A DNA stretch of 64,000 bases from Roridomyces roridus (taxonomy: Eukaryota > Basidiomycota > Agaricomycetes > Agaricales > Mycenaceae). The translations under genes were made by a program, and so were the position numbers. Shown piece after piece: positions 21,047 to 32,629 of this stretch. Under the pieces are notes generated by a model. The model was not told the DNA's origin. It ran no database searches and saw only the letters and a program-made list of their open reading frames with translations. Positions within the stretch are counted from its first letter, which is position 1. The number at the start of each line of letters is the position of its first letter. The stretch lies in contig JARKIF010000071.1 of NCBI GenBank assembly GCA_029378245.1, positions 1-64,000 of the forward strand. Reading direction: 5' to 3'.

Positions 21047-23168
21047 ATGCATCCATCTCTGAACACGGCCGCATTGCTCTCGCTACCCCCTGCTCTCCGA
21101 GTACGAGTGTCTCCCACTCGGATTCATCGGCCACTTTCTGAGTTTCTGTCCCTAGAAGTCCGCGTTTGCTGCCCTCGGCGGCACCTCCGCCGACTTGCTG
21201 AAGATGATTCGGGAGGCCAAAAATGGACCTAAATCCACCTGGATACTGCTGCTACCTGTATTCTACGCTCATCTCAATCCGGCCAAGGCGCAGCAGCTGC
21301 AGCCCTCGGAGGTACTGGGATCAGCGGACGCAGAACTCGTACTTCTCGCCTTTCTCGCGGTTCACGGCCTAAATACGATAGGTGAAATACCACAAGCAGC
21401 CTGTCCCGATATCTGGCCTGGTCTTTGGCAGTGGACTCAGCTGATGATGCAACATCATTATTGTATACCAGCGCATGTGATCAAGCATCCCAGAGAGGCA
21501 AGTCCGGACTCGCGGCCCAGGGTCGTTTATCGGCTCTTGAACACTGAAGCGTCTTTTTATTTAGGGCCCTATCCTGGCGTTCATCGTCATGGGGCGGATC
21601 TATAGAATCTGTGACGACGCCTGTAGAAAAGCCATCGCCGCCGAGCCCGGGACTCGGGTCACGGTCGCCAGAGTGTGGGCTATTCTCTCGCGGGACAATG
21701 AGTGGACACCTGGCCTTCAGATCGACGCATACGCCGCCGTGTTGGATTTTATTAATGTTGGTATGGATCTCCAGAATCGCCAGCACCACGACGACCTCGT
21801 CGAGGGGAGTGGCGGAAGTCTCCGGGACCTTGCGACTGTCATTGTGAACTTCGTCCCCTACATCATGACCAAAGAGACGAGAGCATCGAATCAGTTTCTA
21901 ATCCGCGCGATGTCCATTATCCGCGAGACAGACCAGCTTCGGGAGGGATTTCGAGATCTTGTTCTCCAACGGGGGATCGTCACTGCCTTCGTGATCGCAC
22001 TGCGCAAGATGACCACCCACGCTCTCCTCACCCCTGGACAAGCACTGGATGATGGCTTCAAGGTGTTGATATCGCTGGTTTTTCAATCTCGATATCACCT
22101 ATGGTTCATCGAATCCCTTCGTGCAGGCTTTCTCCGATTGTTCGCGTCGGCGTTGGAAAATCCCCAATTGATCACTCTGGAAGTTCTCAGAGGCAGCATT
22201 CTGAGCTACCTCACTCTATTCCTCCCATACCGTTCTGTCCTGGTCGAGCTTCGATGGGCACTGGCCGATATGGATGCGCACATGGATCTCACGCGAGCTC
22301 GAGGGTTTAAGGCGTGGGATGCTTGGAAGAGCTTTATGGAAGTGTACAATCTGTTCTTATCAATGGTGGCAGCCCACGACTCCAGAGATCGGGTACCTAT
22401 GCGAGCTTGCGACAACGTCGAGGTGAATATGGTTGATCTACTTCATCAGGGCCAACTTACTCGTTCTCTAGTGCGACCTCGTGTCTGTCAAAGGCGACTT
22501 GAAACGCTGTGCGTGCTGTGAGAGCGTGTATTACTGCTCCACGGATTGTCAGCGGCTCGATTGGATGAGAGGCCATCGGAAAACCTGCGCTGCGATCCGA
22601 GCTCACTCCCTCGGTGCGCCTTGCGCTGGCCATTCAATCATCAAACTGATGTCTCACAGAGAATCCCGATTCACTCACCTCTCGGGACCGATCCTTCTTC
22701 CGCACGATAGTCCACGAAGTATACAAGATGCAGACCTTGAACATCTTCATGTCGCAACTAGGTGTTATGAAGGAGTCTCCGATGTTCCCGAAAGAATGTG
22801 TCACGATCTTGAAGTATGCCAAGAGCGGCTTCGTCATCCGTTCCTCGGGAACGGATCCCAATCTTGAACTCGACGACCAAGCCATCCCCGTAGGACCGAT
22901 GTGGGAAGATCAACTATCGCGCGCCGTGGCCAGCAACCATCGAATTCATCTCCACATCATCGAGTTTCCCCAGGCTGAGGGACGGCTGCTGGCGCAGATC
23001 GTTCCAGTGCGCAGACCTAATGCAGCAGTGTGGGACAGGCTTCATGCCCTTGTGCCAGAACTTCCAGACGGCGAACTTCGGTCGTGCGAGTGGAGTGCGG
23101 GTCCTGAAGTTACGGCCAAGCTGGAGGCACTCATTCTTGAAACTGGTGCAAAGGACGTGGTGTACTAG
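21047..23168 (+). CDS. MYND-type zinc finger protein
   Basis: Five exons: 21047-21100, 21156-21497, 21565-22422, 22472-22613 and 22660-23168, giving about 634 residues. The second intron could start at the GC donor 21498 (GCAAGT) or at GT 21477; both keep frame. Most of the protein is helical, leucine-rich and without a named domain. The MYND finger is built across the exon 3/4 junction: 'ACDNVE', then 'CDLVSVKGDLKRCACCESVYYCSTDCQRLDW..GHRKTC', with all the Cys/His ligands of the MYND pattern near residues 413-455. MYND fingers bind proline-rich peptides and serve in protein-protein interaction. The tail ends 'EALILETGAKDVVY'. Fungal genomes carry many such MYND proteins of unknown function. 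Confidence 0.85.
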
Positions 23169-23274
23169 GTACTGCGCGTCTTCTCTGAATCACAAAGTAG
23201 TTGACCCGCTACACAGTTTGACCGGAGCGCGATACCGCATCTGCGATATGAACCTATTTACTTTTGAATGTATC

Positions 23275-23485
23275 CTGATTTTCTTGACACTGGGACATCC
23301 CCACACCGTCCAGTTCCGACACAAAACACTTGGTCTTCCGAGCCAACGACTTTCGCTACAGCGCCGGTGTATTCTGTCGGCAGTGAATTGGTGACGAGTT
23401 ACATCAGGATGAATTCCGACCTCCGCAAAGATATAGGTGGGATCCTTGGAAACGAGAGCACCGAAAGCGCGGACAGGAGGAGCAT
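23275..23485 (-). pseudogene. Relic of a fourth alpha/beta hydrolase
   Basis: On the minus strand, an ATG at 23485 starts 'MLLLSALS', like the signal peptide of hydrolase 1. A shifted frame then reads 'GALVSKDPTYIFA', matching 'DALVPKDPTDMFAG' of exon 1. After a gap, 'TGAVAKVVGSEDQVFCVGTGRCGDVP' matches the catalytic-Asp region of exon 2. The region between (nucleophile and most of the fold) and the histidine end are deleted. It is a small, internally deleted copy. Confidence 0.7.
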
Positions 23486-23519
23486 ATTGGCTTCGTCACG
23501 CCTTGGGAGTCGATTGATT

Positions 23520-23640
23520 TTTATTCCGAGTCTTAAAAAATTATTTTTAAGCTCGGTCTTCTCGGCCCATTTCCCGCCAGAGTGGGGTCCCATTTTTTTC
23601 GATGACATCTTTGAGCCCTAGTTGTTTGGATATGTTACAA
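23520..23640 (-). repeat. Dispersed repeat, copy 1 (also near 33300-33430)
   Basis: Read on the minus strand, this segment shares the order GTCATCGAAAAA, GACCCCA, GGCGGGA..GGCCGA, CCGAGCTTAAAAATAA and TTTTTAAGACTCGGAATAA with plus-strand 33340-33433. It also contains an imperfect hairpin of CCGAG..CTTAAAAA and its complement around 23526-23558. It looks like a terminus of an unnamed transposon family. Confidence 0.6.
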
Positions 23641-25951
23641 GTTCCTTATAAGGTATTTATGAGGGTGTTTGGTCCCCTCTTAGTCATTTACTCTTACGCC
23701 TTGGACATGTGCCGGCCTCCGTGTTATTGACGTCTTTGCCGACGGCGAGTCCATCAGCTTTTTAACCATCTGATTGCCGGGTTTTGGCGGTCGTGAGGTT
23801 GTGGACAACCTCACGAGTTCGAATCCAAATGAAGACCTTTAATTTTATTCCACAATGTAATGGGGATCCATTAGAGTTCACAAAATGCATTGCAAAGACT
23901 GTCCCTACATTTTTCACCAGCAGACTGACACTATCAGAGCCTCAACGGAAGAAATAGAAAAATGAAATGATGCGCTGATCGAGAGTCGAACAGTGGACCT
24001 CGTGGCTTTTGGACATAAGGTTGTGAGGTTGTGGAAAATCGGCTGGTTGTCAGGTCGTACGACCTGACAATCAAACTGTTAAAAGTCTGATGTCGGACGC
24101 GGAACGGGACCAGACGAGTCTTGACAGGCACGCCTCTTGCTTCCCACCACGCATCGACTGGTCGCCCACTGCAGCTACGTCGTGTTTTCAACAGCCCACT
24201 CCAATTCCCTCATCTTAGCCAGTTTCAATTCCTGGCATTTTATCCGACCGACATCCACTACGTACGTCGTAGTACGTACGCTGGCCTTGCGCGCCTTTCT
24301 TGCGTCTCTGAGGTGTCTCTCTCCCTGGCCTCTCGTCCAATTTGGCAATTTCTTGGTCTTCCGCTCACTTACTATGGCTCTTTGGTATAGCTTTCTTACC
24401 ACGACTACTGTGAAATTTGAATATAGATGACTTGTCCCCATCCTCTCAGATCTCTAGTCGCATGCGATGAAAATAAGTAGGTATTCCAAAGCAGAAGCAA
24501 CACCTGCTGTTACCATCCCCAGCTTCTTGTGGCCACGGGAATCACAGACTTCACGGGGCTCAACCTACAGACTCGGATTGCCATGCACCCGCAATGGCCC
24601 TCAAAAGCAGGTATGATATACGGTGCGGCGGGCCGTTCCCAGAGGAAGGGGGAGACCGCAGGAGTCCAGGACACCGATGCTTCGTAATCGTCCCGAAAAA
24701 GGAGGCGCATTGGACGGGGAGCTAGGGCGGGGAGGCCACGACGTGCCGTGTACGAGTTGAGAGAACCTGAGAGACGTACTAGACATCGCGGGAGTGCTCT
24801 TGTTTGCTCTGAAGAGTACGTAGATTTGAGTGGTGAGCAAACCAGTGTTGGCATTTCTCTGTACGCACTTCATACGCACCGCGTCATAGCTCAGAGTCCC
24901 GACCTCATGCGCGATATCGTCGTCTGACTCGTGACTCCTCTGAGACTGGCCATAGACTGGCTTCACCCAACCGATTTTGAGCGACGTGTTGATGTTAGTC
25001 GTTTAAAGTGATGGGCGACGAAGAGCCAGTTTTGAGCCGGGAGCGCTGGCTGTCCCGGAAGAGCATGGGGGAACATGAGGGCCGGGGACAAGAGTTTTGG
25101 CCAACACGTAAAGGGCGGAAGGGAGGGCTCGGTGTTCTCGAGGACAGGCTTCGCATCCGCCTTGGCGGAGAAGAGCAGTTAGATTGATTCCCGAGACGTT
25201 GGAACAATTTGGGGCGGGGGAGAGACCAATTCCGGGCTTCCAGGGCACTGGGGAAAATTGGAGCGAGCCAGGCCGCAGCGATTCAAGCGCTGAGACCGAT
25301 ATGGGGATCGACGGTATCGGACTCCGCTGGTCGATGACATGGTTGTGATTTGCTTTGAATTGAATGGGTTTGCGGGAATTTCAATGTTGCATATCATCGA
25401 GTGAGCGCTGGATACGAGACTGTGATGCCATCTGTCTGGAAGGTGGGTTACGGTCCCAGTTTATTACATCGCAGACAAAATTGAACCTTGAAAAATCCAG
25501 CTCTTGGCTTGGAGTTGACCAACGGACTTACAGTCAAAGCTTACAGTACCTCCGCAATTTGACATCTTCGTCCGACGTCGGAAATAATACACCATTCAAT
25601 GACATATACAGCCTTACACGTGTAATTTAGCCCGTTATCTCTGTTCCCGATGGTCTTCCAATTCCATGACCTCAAGGATGTCCAACATTGGAAGCGGCCA
25701 GACGCTTCCGAGGATTCCAAACATGCAATGGTTGACCCTCGCGCGCACCATCCCGTATCAGATGCGGATACAGAGTAAGCTGCATGAATTCTTCTATGGG
25801 TTTTCCGATTTGTCACTCATTCATCAACCCGTCTTTTGCGTCCGCGTCAACACGGACCCGCAATGCCGCTTCATCTTTTTTTTATTTGTATGCAACTTTG
25901 AGGATGAATAAAAGCCCCCGCCGGCTATGTATCTGTCAAGTCCCTTCCCCA
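23641..25951. other. No recognisable gene; palindromes and a tRNA-like B box
   Basis: Frames in this 2.3 kb have no motif I recognise. Structures seen are a 12-bp-arm hairpin at 23791-23816 (TCGTGAGGTTGT / ACAACCTCACGA) overlapping a Pol III B-box-like GAGTTCGAATCC, a perfect 24-bp palindrome at 24047-24070, and an ACGTACG repeat pair near 24260-24290. Minus-strand frames around 24510-25400 are open but unrecognised. Confidence 0.4.
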
Positions 25952-27471
25952 ATGGCTGACAACGAGTCTCTCTTCCACAACCTTCCCCGCCGCATCCGGA
26001 CGCTCACGCACCAATCGTCCAGCGGTACAATATTGAACGGGAAGGACTCGGAATCGGCTCAACCTGCCCCGCCGCCCCCGGATTCTGACGAGATTACCTG
26101 GGACGGCCCGCAGGACGAGACCAATCCACAGAATTGGAGGGACGGGAGGAAATGGCTTATAACGATGACTTGCATCATTATGTCCACGAATGTGTGCGTG
26201 CTTCATTTGCGGTCCCGTTTGAGTCTTGTCTGATGCAGGAGAAATTAGGACATTTGCCTCTTCCGCCCCGAGTTCCGCTGTGCAAGCCATTCGAGCCCAG
26301 TTCCATCTCTCGGCGGAGGTATCGTACCTGATCACTTTCACATTCCTCCTTGGTTATGTCCTCGGTCCATTCGTTTGGGGCCCAGGCAGCGAACTCATCG
26401 GCCGTCGCCCCACCTTGGTCTTTGCCATGTCAATCTACACCCTCCTCTACATCCCCCAAGCCCTTGCTCCAAACATCCAAACCCTCCTCACGACACGATT
26501 CCTCTGCGGGTTTTTTGGCGTCGCGCCCCTCGTCTCGGGCGGCGGGGTACTGGCGGACGTCTGGAGCACCGACAAACGCGGGCTTTCGATGTCGCTATGG
26601 AGCGCCTCGGCATTCCTGGGTCCTGTCTTGGGACCAATCATAGCGGGGTTCATCGTTGACAGTACTTCATTGAACTGGCGTTGGGTGTTTTGGGTCGGGA
26701 TGATGTTTGCTGGCGCGTGTACACTTTTCACGGCCATCTTCCTCCCTGAGACTTACGCTCCTGTGATCCTTTTGCGTGATGTACATGTGTGCGTACCTTC
26801 CCGCCTTTGCCTCTTCCCTTCACTCACCGCACGTTCCCACAGTATTCGAAGCCCTCCCCATCATCTTTGTCGAGAAACATGGCTTCACCATTGCCCAAAA
26901 CGGCCTGATCTTCATCGGCGTCGGGATCGGCACAGTCCTCGGCGCCCTTTCAACGCACTTCCTCGCCACCGGCTACCCGCAACTTATCAAAACATGGCGC
27001 GGCTTCCCACCGCCCGAGGAAAGGCTCCGCGCCGCCACGCTCGGCGCGCCCGTCTTTGTCATCGGCATCTTCTGGTTGGGCTGGACGGGTGAATACGCAT
27101 CCATCCCGTGGTACGTCCCCGCCCTCAGCACCATCCCCGTGGGATTCGGCATTTCCGCCATCTTCATCTCATTCCTCTCGTACTTGATCGACACGTACCT
27201 CATGTACGCCGCGTCGGCATTCGCTGCCAATACGGTCGCGAGGTCCCTTGTGGCGGCGGGAACTCAGCTATTTACCGTGCAGATGTTTGGGAAGCTGGGT
27301 GTGGGGTATGCGTGTACGCTTTTGGGTGGTGTGGGGTTGGTGCTTGCGCCTATGCCGTTCTTGTTTTTCCGGTATGGGGCACGGGTGAGGGAGGGGAGTC
27401 GGTGGGCGCCTGGTTTGGATTTGAAAGTCAAGGAGCAGATTGAGGAGGAGAAGATTGGGATGGCAGTTTGA
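25952..27471 (+). pseudogene. MFS drug:H+ antiporter-like transporter with internal deletion
   Basis: Exon 1 is 25952-26193, intron 26194-26248 (55 bp), and exon 2 starts at 26249 with 'TFASSAPSSAVQAIRAQF'. Motifs are those of the fungal DHA1 subfamily: 'TNPQNWRDGRKW', 'GPGSELIGRRPTLVFAMSIYTLL', 'RFLCGFFGVAPLVSGGGVLADVW' and 'LPETYAPVILLR'. The usual cytoplasmic loop and the next helix (roughly 60-70 residues between 'ETYAPVILLR' and 'LFEALPIIF') are missing. At about 26773-26780 the frame also changes. An intron from about 26789 to 26842 then leads into 'FEALPIIFVEKHGFTIAQNG' and the last helices, ending 27471. Family length is about 500 residues; here ~430 would be encoded in two frames. 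Probably inactive. Confidence 0.75.
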
Positions 27472-28600
27472 CGCCCGTGGACTCGAGTAGATTAGAGCTT
27501 ATTAAATGTATCACTAGCACGACTATACGCGAAAGGACAAAAACCTTGCCGTCCGAGTCAATCTCTCCCACCTTGACGATCCACGCCGACGGGCCGGTTT
27601 CAACCTCTTTGATCAACGACCCTGCATTATCTTCAATAGTGCAGACAGGGGAGACGTTCTCACATAGCAGCAGTTTGCACCCGAGCGAACGTTCGAATGG
27701 TATTGGTATGGACAACGCTTGAAGACCATCGTGGCAGACGTTTCATTTGGAATTTTGAGCGTCCGTGGCCAAATCGTAGGCAAGTAAGATGGGAAGGAGG
27801 GAAAGTGAAGACAGTGAGGCTATCCAGGGCTCTCCGAGGATATATCTGCCCGTCATGCCGACGACGCGTCATCTTTCGGCGACGCTGGGGAAGTCCGTGG
27901 TGGTCCGCCTGAGCTGCAGTCTGTCGAGAACGCTATGGAAGTCTCGAGTGCTGCGGAGATTGATGAAAATATTGAAGATCCGGAGGAGGGAGAGCACAGT
28001 GCAGGAAGAGACATGACTGGAAAGAGCAAGTACAAATGGGGACAGAAGTATCAAAGACCAAACAAAAGGGAGCCGTTTCGTTAAAGAACGGATCATTTGA
28101 TGACTCATGTGACTATGTCCCTTTTGTCTCCTGCCACCATGTCGCTACGAGCTGAGCTCGTTCCACTGGAAGACTACTGCTAGGAGCTCAGTTATATCCT
28201 TGTCATGGAAGGAATTCGACCTCTGTTATACAAACTCATTGCTGCCTGACTCAGCATGTCCGAAGCGGCGCATTACGGATCAGATGCGCTCCGCTAGTTG
28301 ATGCGCCAGGTTGGTGACTGCACCGATAGGCACTGTCTTTTGACTCGATTCAACTCGGCGCTGCTGTCGGAGCCCTCGTGTTCTCCAATCGCTCATTCCG
28401 GGCATGACATTCTCCGGGTGGCTTTGAGTATCCGTCCAATCGTTGTGCCTGGGGTTTCCGGCGCTGGCGCAGACTAAGGGTGACGCTGACGGTGGGTGCC
28501 TCTCTTTCTCGCTCCTTCTCCCGCTCTGATACATTCATCTTCAAGTGTTTTCCCTATTGAATGACATACAGTACGCGTATCGCTCAAATCAACTGCGTGA
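27472..28600. other. No recognisable gene
   Basis: A minus-strand frame at 27428-27715 ('SLIKEVETGPSAWIVKVGEID') has some protein-like character but no start context or partner exon that I can find. The rest has no motif. I see no transposon ends. Confidence 0.35.
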
Positions 28601-29284
28601 TCAAGCTGCGCCGGGTGCGAGAGCCAACGCGCTCTTCTTCTCCACCATGCGCATTCTTTGTTCTTGGATTACGAACGCTGCCATGATTTGAGGCTGAATA
28701 TTCTCCGTTCCGGGATACAAAACCAACGAGAGAGGCGAATTGCGAGCGGTCCCACGTTGCCAGTGAGCGATGGGTGTCCTGGGATCGTCTGGGGTATACA
28801 GCTGAAGTGATCACGACACTTGAGAGCTGATACACCGAGCTTTCCGGACACACGCACCGCCAATCGATATTCGCGATGCAACTTCAAGAGACATTGTCCT
28901 ATCGAGTCGAGTTCAATGAGATGAGCGACACTGCGATTGGTCAGAGTCTGGGGCAGCAGCAGCCCGCGTTTGCACATACTTTCCATCCACGGTACACTCT
29001 GCCATCCATTTCTTCACCTTCCACTCGCTCTGGTCACCCCTGACACGGGGGAACACAACGGTACTTGGGCGGACCACATTATGGCTAATTCGAGCCACGA
29101 CTGCCAGTGAATCGGATGTGCCTCTTTCGCTGATCTCGACGAGAGAGTCAAAGGGCCCTGTCGTGCACAGCTTATATCGCGCCAGACCGCCCAGATACAG
29201 GGTGCTGTTGTTCATGCTGTCGGGGAAGAAGGTGAGGCGGACTTGAGCGCGTGGAGCGAGAGCCAGGGCGGAATACATTGGCAT
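28601..29284 (-). CDS. DUF6593-type protein, copy A
   Basis: Exons 29284-28980, 28930-28858 and 28801-28601 join over introns of 49 and 56 bp to encode 192 residues. The pattern 'VRLTFFPDSMNNSTLYLGGLARYKL', 'PSTVVFPR', 'VKKWMAECTVDG', 'LALYTPDDPRTPIAHWQRG' and 'LVLYPGTENIQPQIMAAFVIQEQRMRMVEKKS' is that of the Agaricomycete DUF6593 family, a beta-rich domain of unknown function. The protein has the same intron positions as copy B at 49690-50355. I took the first ATG (29284) of the MPMY start. Confidence 0.8.
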
Positions 29285-29510
29285 TGAATGGCAGGACTGC
29301 CAGATTGGATGGGAGGCTGTAGATATGGGAAGCTGCCGCACCGTCCTCCGGAGTCCGCAGTAGAGCAGCTGATATTGGGTGCCTGGGCTATTCATGGCCG
29401 ATGTTCGAACATTGCTTGTTGGACAGCGGAGATCAAGGTGGGTGGCATCTTTGTGTTCATTTTCCAGCCTAACTGTCAAGGCTAGCTGACAATTGCAACA
29501 AACTATGTAA

Positions 29511-29938
29511 TCAGGCCAGCACCCTCCCCCAATCTGCCTCTTTGACAAACTGCGCCCAGCTCCGGGGTGGCCGCGCGACAAGTTGAAGCAGGGACGCGTC
29601 TGCCCCTGGCGGGTTGACTATTCGGTGTGTCTCGGTCAGTATGCTATCTTGGATGAAAGTTTGAATACAGAACGCACGCCCGAATTCATCCCAGTACTGC
29701 GCAAATTCGCATAAATCCTGCACGAGGTGGGGTGGGTACTTTGCTGCTTCCAGACGTGCCTTGAAATGCGAAAGCGGTACTTGTTCAAAGGTGACGTTCT
29801 TCCCCGTTCCTGAACATCATTACATCTTACTCGAAACAGGAAGCAATTGTGCGCACCTTTCGCAATTTGAGCCACGAGCTCCGCGTTGGAGATCAACTCC
29901 CCGTACGTGATGAACTCCCTCCCAGCAGGGAACTCGGG
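29511..29938 (-). pseudogene. NmrA-like protein gene, C-terminal half (separated by the 17.9-kb element)
   Basis: From the 9-bp target duplication, the minus strand reads 'PEFPAGREFITYGELISNAELVAQIAK'. It then crosses a 48-bp intron (29857-29810) into 'GTGKNVTFEQVPLSHFKARLEA' and 'WDEFGRAFCIQTFIQDSI', and ends 'WAQFVKEADWGRVLA'. This is the C-terminal third of an NmrA-like (HSCARG, atypical SDR) protein. It continues exactly the N-terminal part that ends '...AVLEMPEF' at 47804. The shared codons lie in the duplicated GAACTCGGG. No promoter or start remains on this side. Confidence 0.85.
29930..29938. repeat. Target-site duplication, left copy
   Basis: GAACTCGGG directly precedes the element end TAGTC; the same nine bases follow the other end at 47804-47812. 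Confidence 0.85.
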
Positions 29939-29967
29939 TAGTCCTATAGTAATCACGTCCCGTCAAC

Positions 29968-29998
29968 GGGCGTGCCGGACCTTAGGTCAGCACGTCAC
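29968..29998 (+). repeat. 31-bp terminal inverted repeat, left
   Basis: It starts GGGCGTGCCGGACC and ends CAGCACGTCAC. It is the exact reverse complement of 47696-47726. Confidence 0.92.
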
Positions 29999-30939
29999 GT
30001 GCGATGAGCGTGATCTCTCTTTCCAGCATCGTCTGGTCTCATTTCTCGCTCAGTAGACGTGTTCTCGGTGAGATTTAGGGTATGGAATATCTCCCGAGAG
30101 CCCTCAGAAGATAAAAGGAATATTTGAAGCCCAAGTAAACGACGGGTCTATAGTTATGTAAGTAGTATCTCCCTCAAATCCGATACCACTCAGTCCGAGT
30201 CGTCGCATTGCGTTTACATTGAGATTCTACCGCAGAGTAATGAAGCGAGCGATTCTCATTCGACAGTGGTGGTCGACGAATGTGGTATTTTTAAATTCCC
30301 TCGTGCTTCGGATTGCATTGGAATGAGAACGAGGTGCATTTAAAGCATCGACGACGGAATACAGGCACGCCGGGGCCCAACCATACCCCAAGTCTACCTA
30401 GAACTCGACCCTACCACTCCGCATCTCTGTTCCATGCTGCTAGCAAATCGCTCATGAACCAAGGACGAGCCCAAGGACGAGCACACCTCGTCCACAGTGG
30501 ACGGATGGTAGATGCCGGACATTATAAGAGCATTTTTCACAACAAATAATATGGTTGAGATTCTGACTGAAGGTATTGACCTTGTGGGGAATGGTTTGGG
30601 ATTTTTGCCTTGATTGAGCCTGATGGTTCATGGTTTGGAGGATGGTTTATCTTTGAGCTTGATGGTCTGGGCCTCTTTGCTTAGCTTGCTTCAAGGTTTT
30701 CAGTTCCAGCCAGCTGGTTAATGGATGTGCTTCCAGCTGTATGGTTCTGAGTCCGGACTCACTGCCCAATCAAGGTGGAGGTCTATGGGTCTTCCCGTGA
30801 CACTGTCCAACTCACATCAAAATTCGGATCAAACAAAACATTCTGAAGTCACTTCAGGCAGACATATTTAACCTCCGTATTGGGAAGTCTATGCTCCCTT
30901 GAAAGACTCCCCCAAAGGGCCTCCCGTAGCACCCACTTC
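29999..30939. other. MULE left subterminal region, no gene
   Basis: No open frame with motifs. Around 30545-30760 the plus strand is G/T-rich with repeated TGATGGT(T/C) and ATGGTTT words. Nothing else is visible. Confidence 0.4.
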
Positions 30940-31930
30940 ATCCGTGGTGCATCCGTGGCGGATGCATCCGCCTTCATCCTGGATAAGCTGGCGGATGCCT
31001 CCGGGCTTTCCTGGGCTACCGAGGCGGATGCCTCCGACCGTCCTGGCGTTTCTGTGGACGGACGCATCCGCCTGCCGCGCGTCGTGCGGCGCAAAACATT
31101 GTTTTTTGACAGGCTATTGGGTCCCTAGGAGCGCTTTTGCGCACACATGAGTCTTCTCAAACCCCGCGCGTAGCGCGTGGGGAAAAAATGGTTTCCGACG
31201 CAGAATCCGCAGGAAATCGTGCTATTTTGTGTGGCTTCCGGGGTAAGCGCGGCGCCAGAAAAATGGGTTTTGGCGCGTATTTAGACATCTTAGATTGCTG
31301 TTGCCAGCGTATCCCTCACAACGACGTGCCATTCAACGCAGCAGACGCCACTTCCAGACACCGCCCGCTACCAAATGTTCATTCAACCAGCTTGCAGATC
31401 CCAGTATTTTATTAGTTTCCCTTCTACTTGATGTAATCCTAATGCATACTTCTGATCTTTCTGTCTATGGACCACACAATAGTGTGCTACCAATTGTGGA
31501 CACATCATTTTGAATTTATGCCCTCGAAATGGTTCCCCCCTATCCCAAAAATTCAACCACGGATTTGTCCGCCTTCTCAACGATATGTGGGGGCGGGTGC
31601 GCCCGCCTGGTTCGAAATATGAAAGGCGGATGCATCTGCTTCAGAACACATCGAACAGGCGGATGCATCCGCTTCAAAACACATTGAACAGACGAATGCA
31701 TCCGGCTCCCAGAAAATTCCTGGCACGGAAGCGTCCGCCCTCTAAACAGTGTGTTGGGCGGATGCAACCGTCTGGTTCAAAATATCAGGGGCGGGTGCAT
31801 CCGCCTCAAAGCACGTTGAACAGACGGATGCCCCCGGCCCCAAAGAGGTTGAAGAGACGGATGCACCCGCCGCGTTGCAATTCCCATGGGCGGATGCATC
31901 CGACATGCAAGGAAGGACGTCCGCCACAGT
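30940..31930. repeat. Palindrome-cluster repeat, motif GGCGGATGCATCCGCC
   Basis: Variants of the palindrome GCGGATGCATCCGC and its half-sites (GCGGATGC, GCATCCGC) occur many times in two blocks, about 30945-31080 and 31590-31925. A motif-free spacer of about 500 bp separates the blocks. Open frames across it simply translate the motif. The two-block layout suggests the subterminal regions of one non-autonomous element, but I could not find its terminal repeats or target duplication. Confidence 0.7.
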
Positions 31931-32229
31931 TCCAGCCGGGAACACGCAATGATATCGCCTCCGGCAAGCCCGGCATCATCAGGCAAATCTCATGACTGGG
32001 TGTTAGCAAGGACTCTTTGCCAAGGAGGTGGTTAGTCGACTGTTGATCGGAGGTAAATCAAAGGTGGCACGTGGAACGAACAATACACCTGCTTTTAAGG
32101 CCATTGCTTACGCATGGCAATCCGAGTCTATGGGGGCCACGAGCAGAATTACTCATGGAGAAGGCCGCAGGCATGATGGGAGGGCGAGTGTGAGTCCCCT
32201 GGGCGCGCTGAGAATGTGAGGCAAGAAGG

Positions 32230-32621
32230 CAGTGTTCGCCCTGAAGGCCTTCATCCCGCATCCCGGTTCCCAAATTCCTGAAGGCCTTCGGAATGGCGAA
32301 GGCCTTCACCTGAAGGGCGGGCCGAAGGTCTTGAATGATTTTCCCACGCCTGTTGAATGGGGCAATCTGGCAGGCACCCGGACGGAATTTTTTGTGCATC
32401 CCTCAAGCCTCCCTGGGGCGTTCCTGTGTTGTTTCAAGCCACCCGCTCAACACATCCTCACCTACTTTTGGAATCGGAGTCCCTGCCTTTGCCCCCATCA
32501 CGTGACAGGTGAAGGCCTTCATCAAGGGCTCAGCGGCCAGGACCAAAAGTCCGAAGGCCTTGATGAAGCCCCGACTGAAGGCCTTCACTTCGGAAGGCCT
32601 TCGCCCCTCGGGAGAACACTG
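32230..32621. mobile_element. hAT-type MITE, 392 bp, with GAAGGCCTTC palindromes
   Basis: The left end CAGTGTTCGCCC and the reverse complement of the right end CAGTGTTCTCCC match at 11 of 12 bases. Identical 8-bp duplications CAAGAAGG flank it at 32222-32229 and 32622-32629. The palindrome GAAGGCCTTC or close variants occur at least seven times, near both ends. No coding capacity. It is inserted inside the large MULE. Confidence 0.9.
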
Positions 32622-32629
32622 CAAGAAGG

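Noticed and set aside
24510..25397. A gene on the minus strand (possible P450 or membrane protein)
   Set aside because: Open frames exist, but I could not build a consistent exon chain or find any family motif.
31510..31995. 161-codon frame 'RMHPPQ...RMHP' repeat protein
   Set aside because: It only translates the GGCGGATGCATCCGCC palindromes; all six frames are open there.
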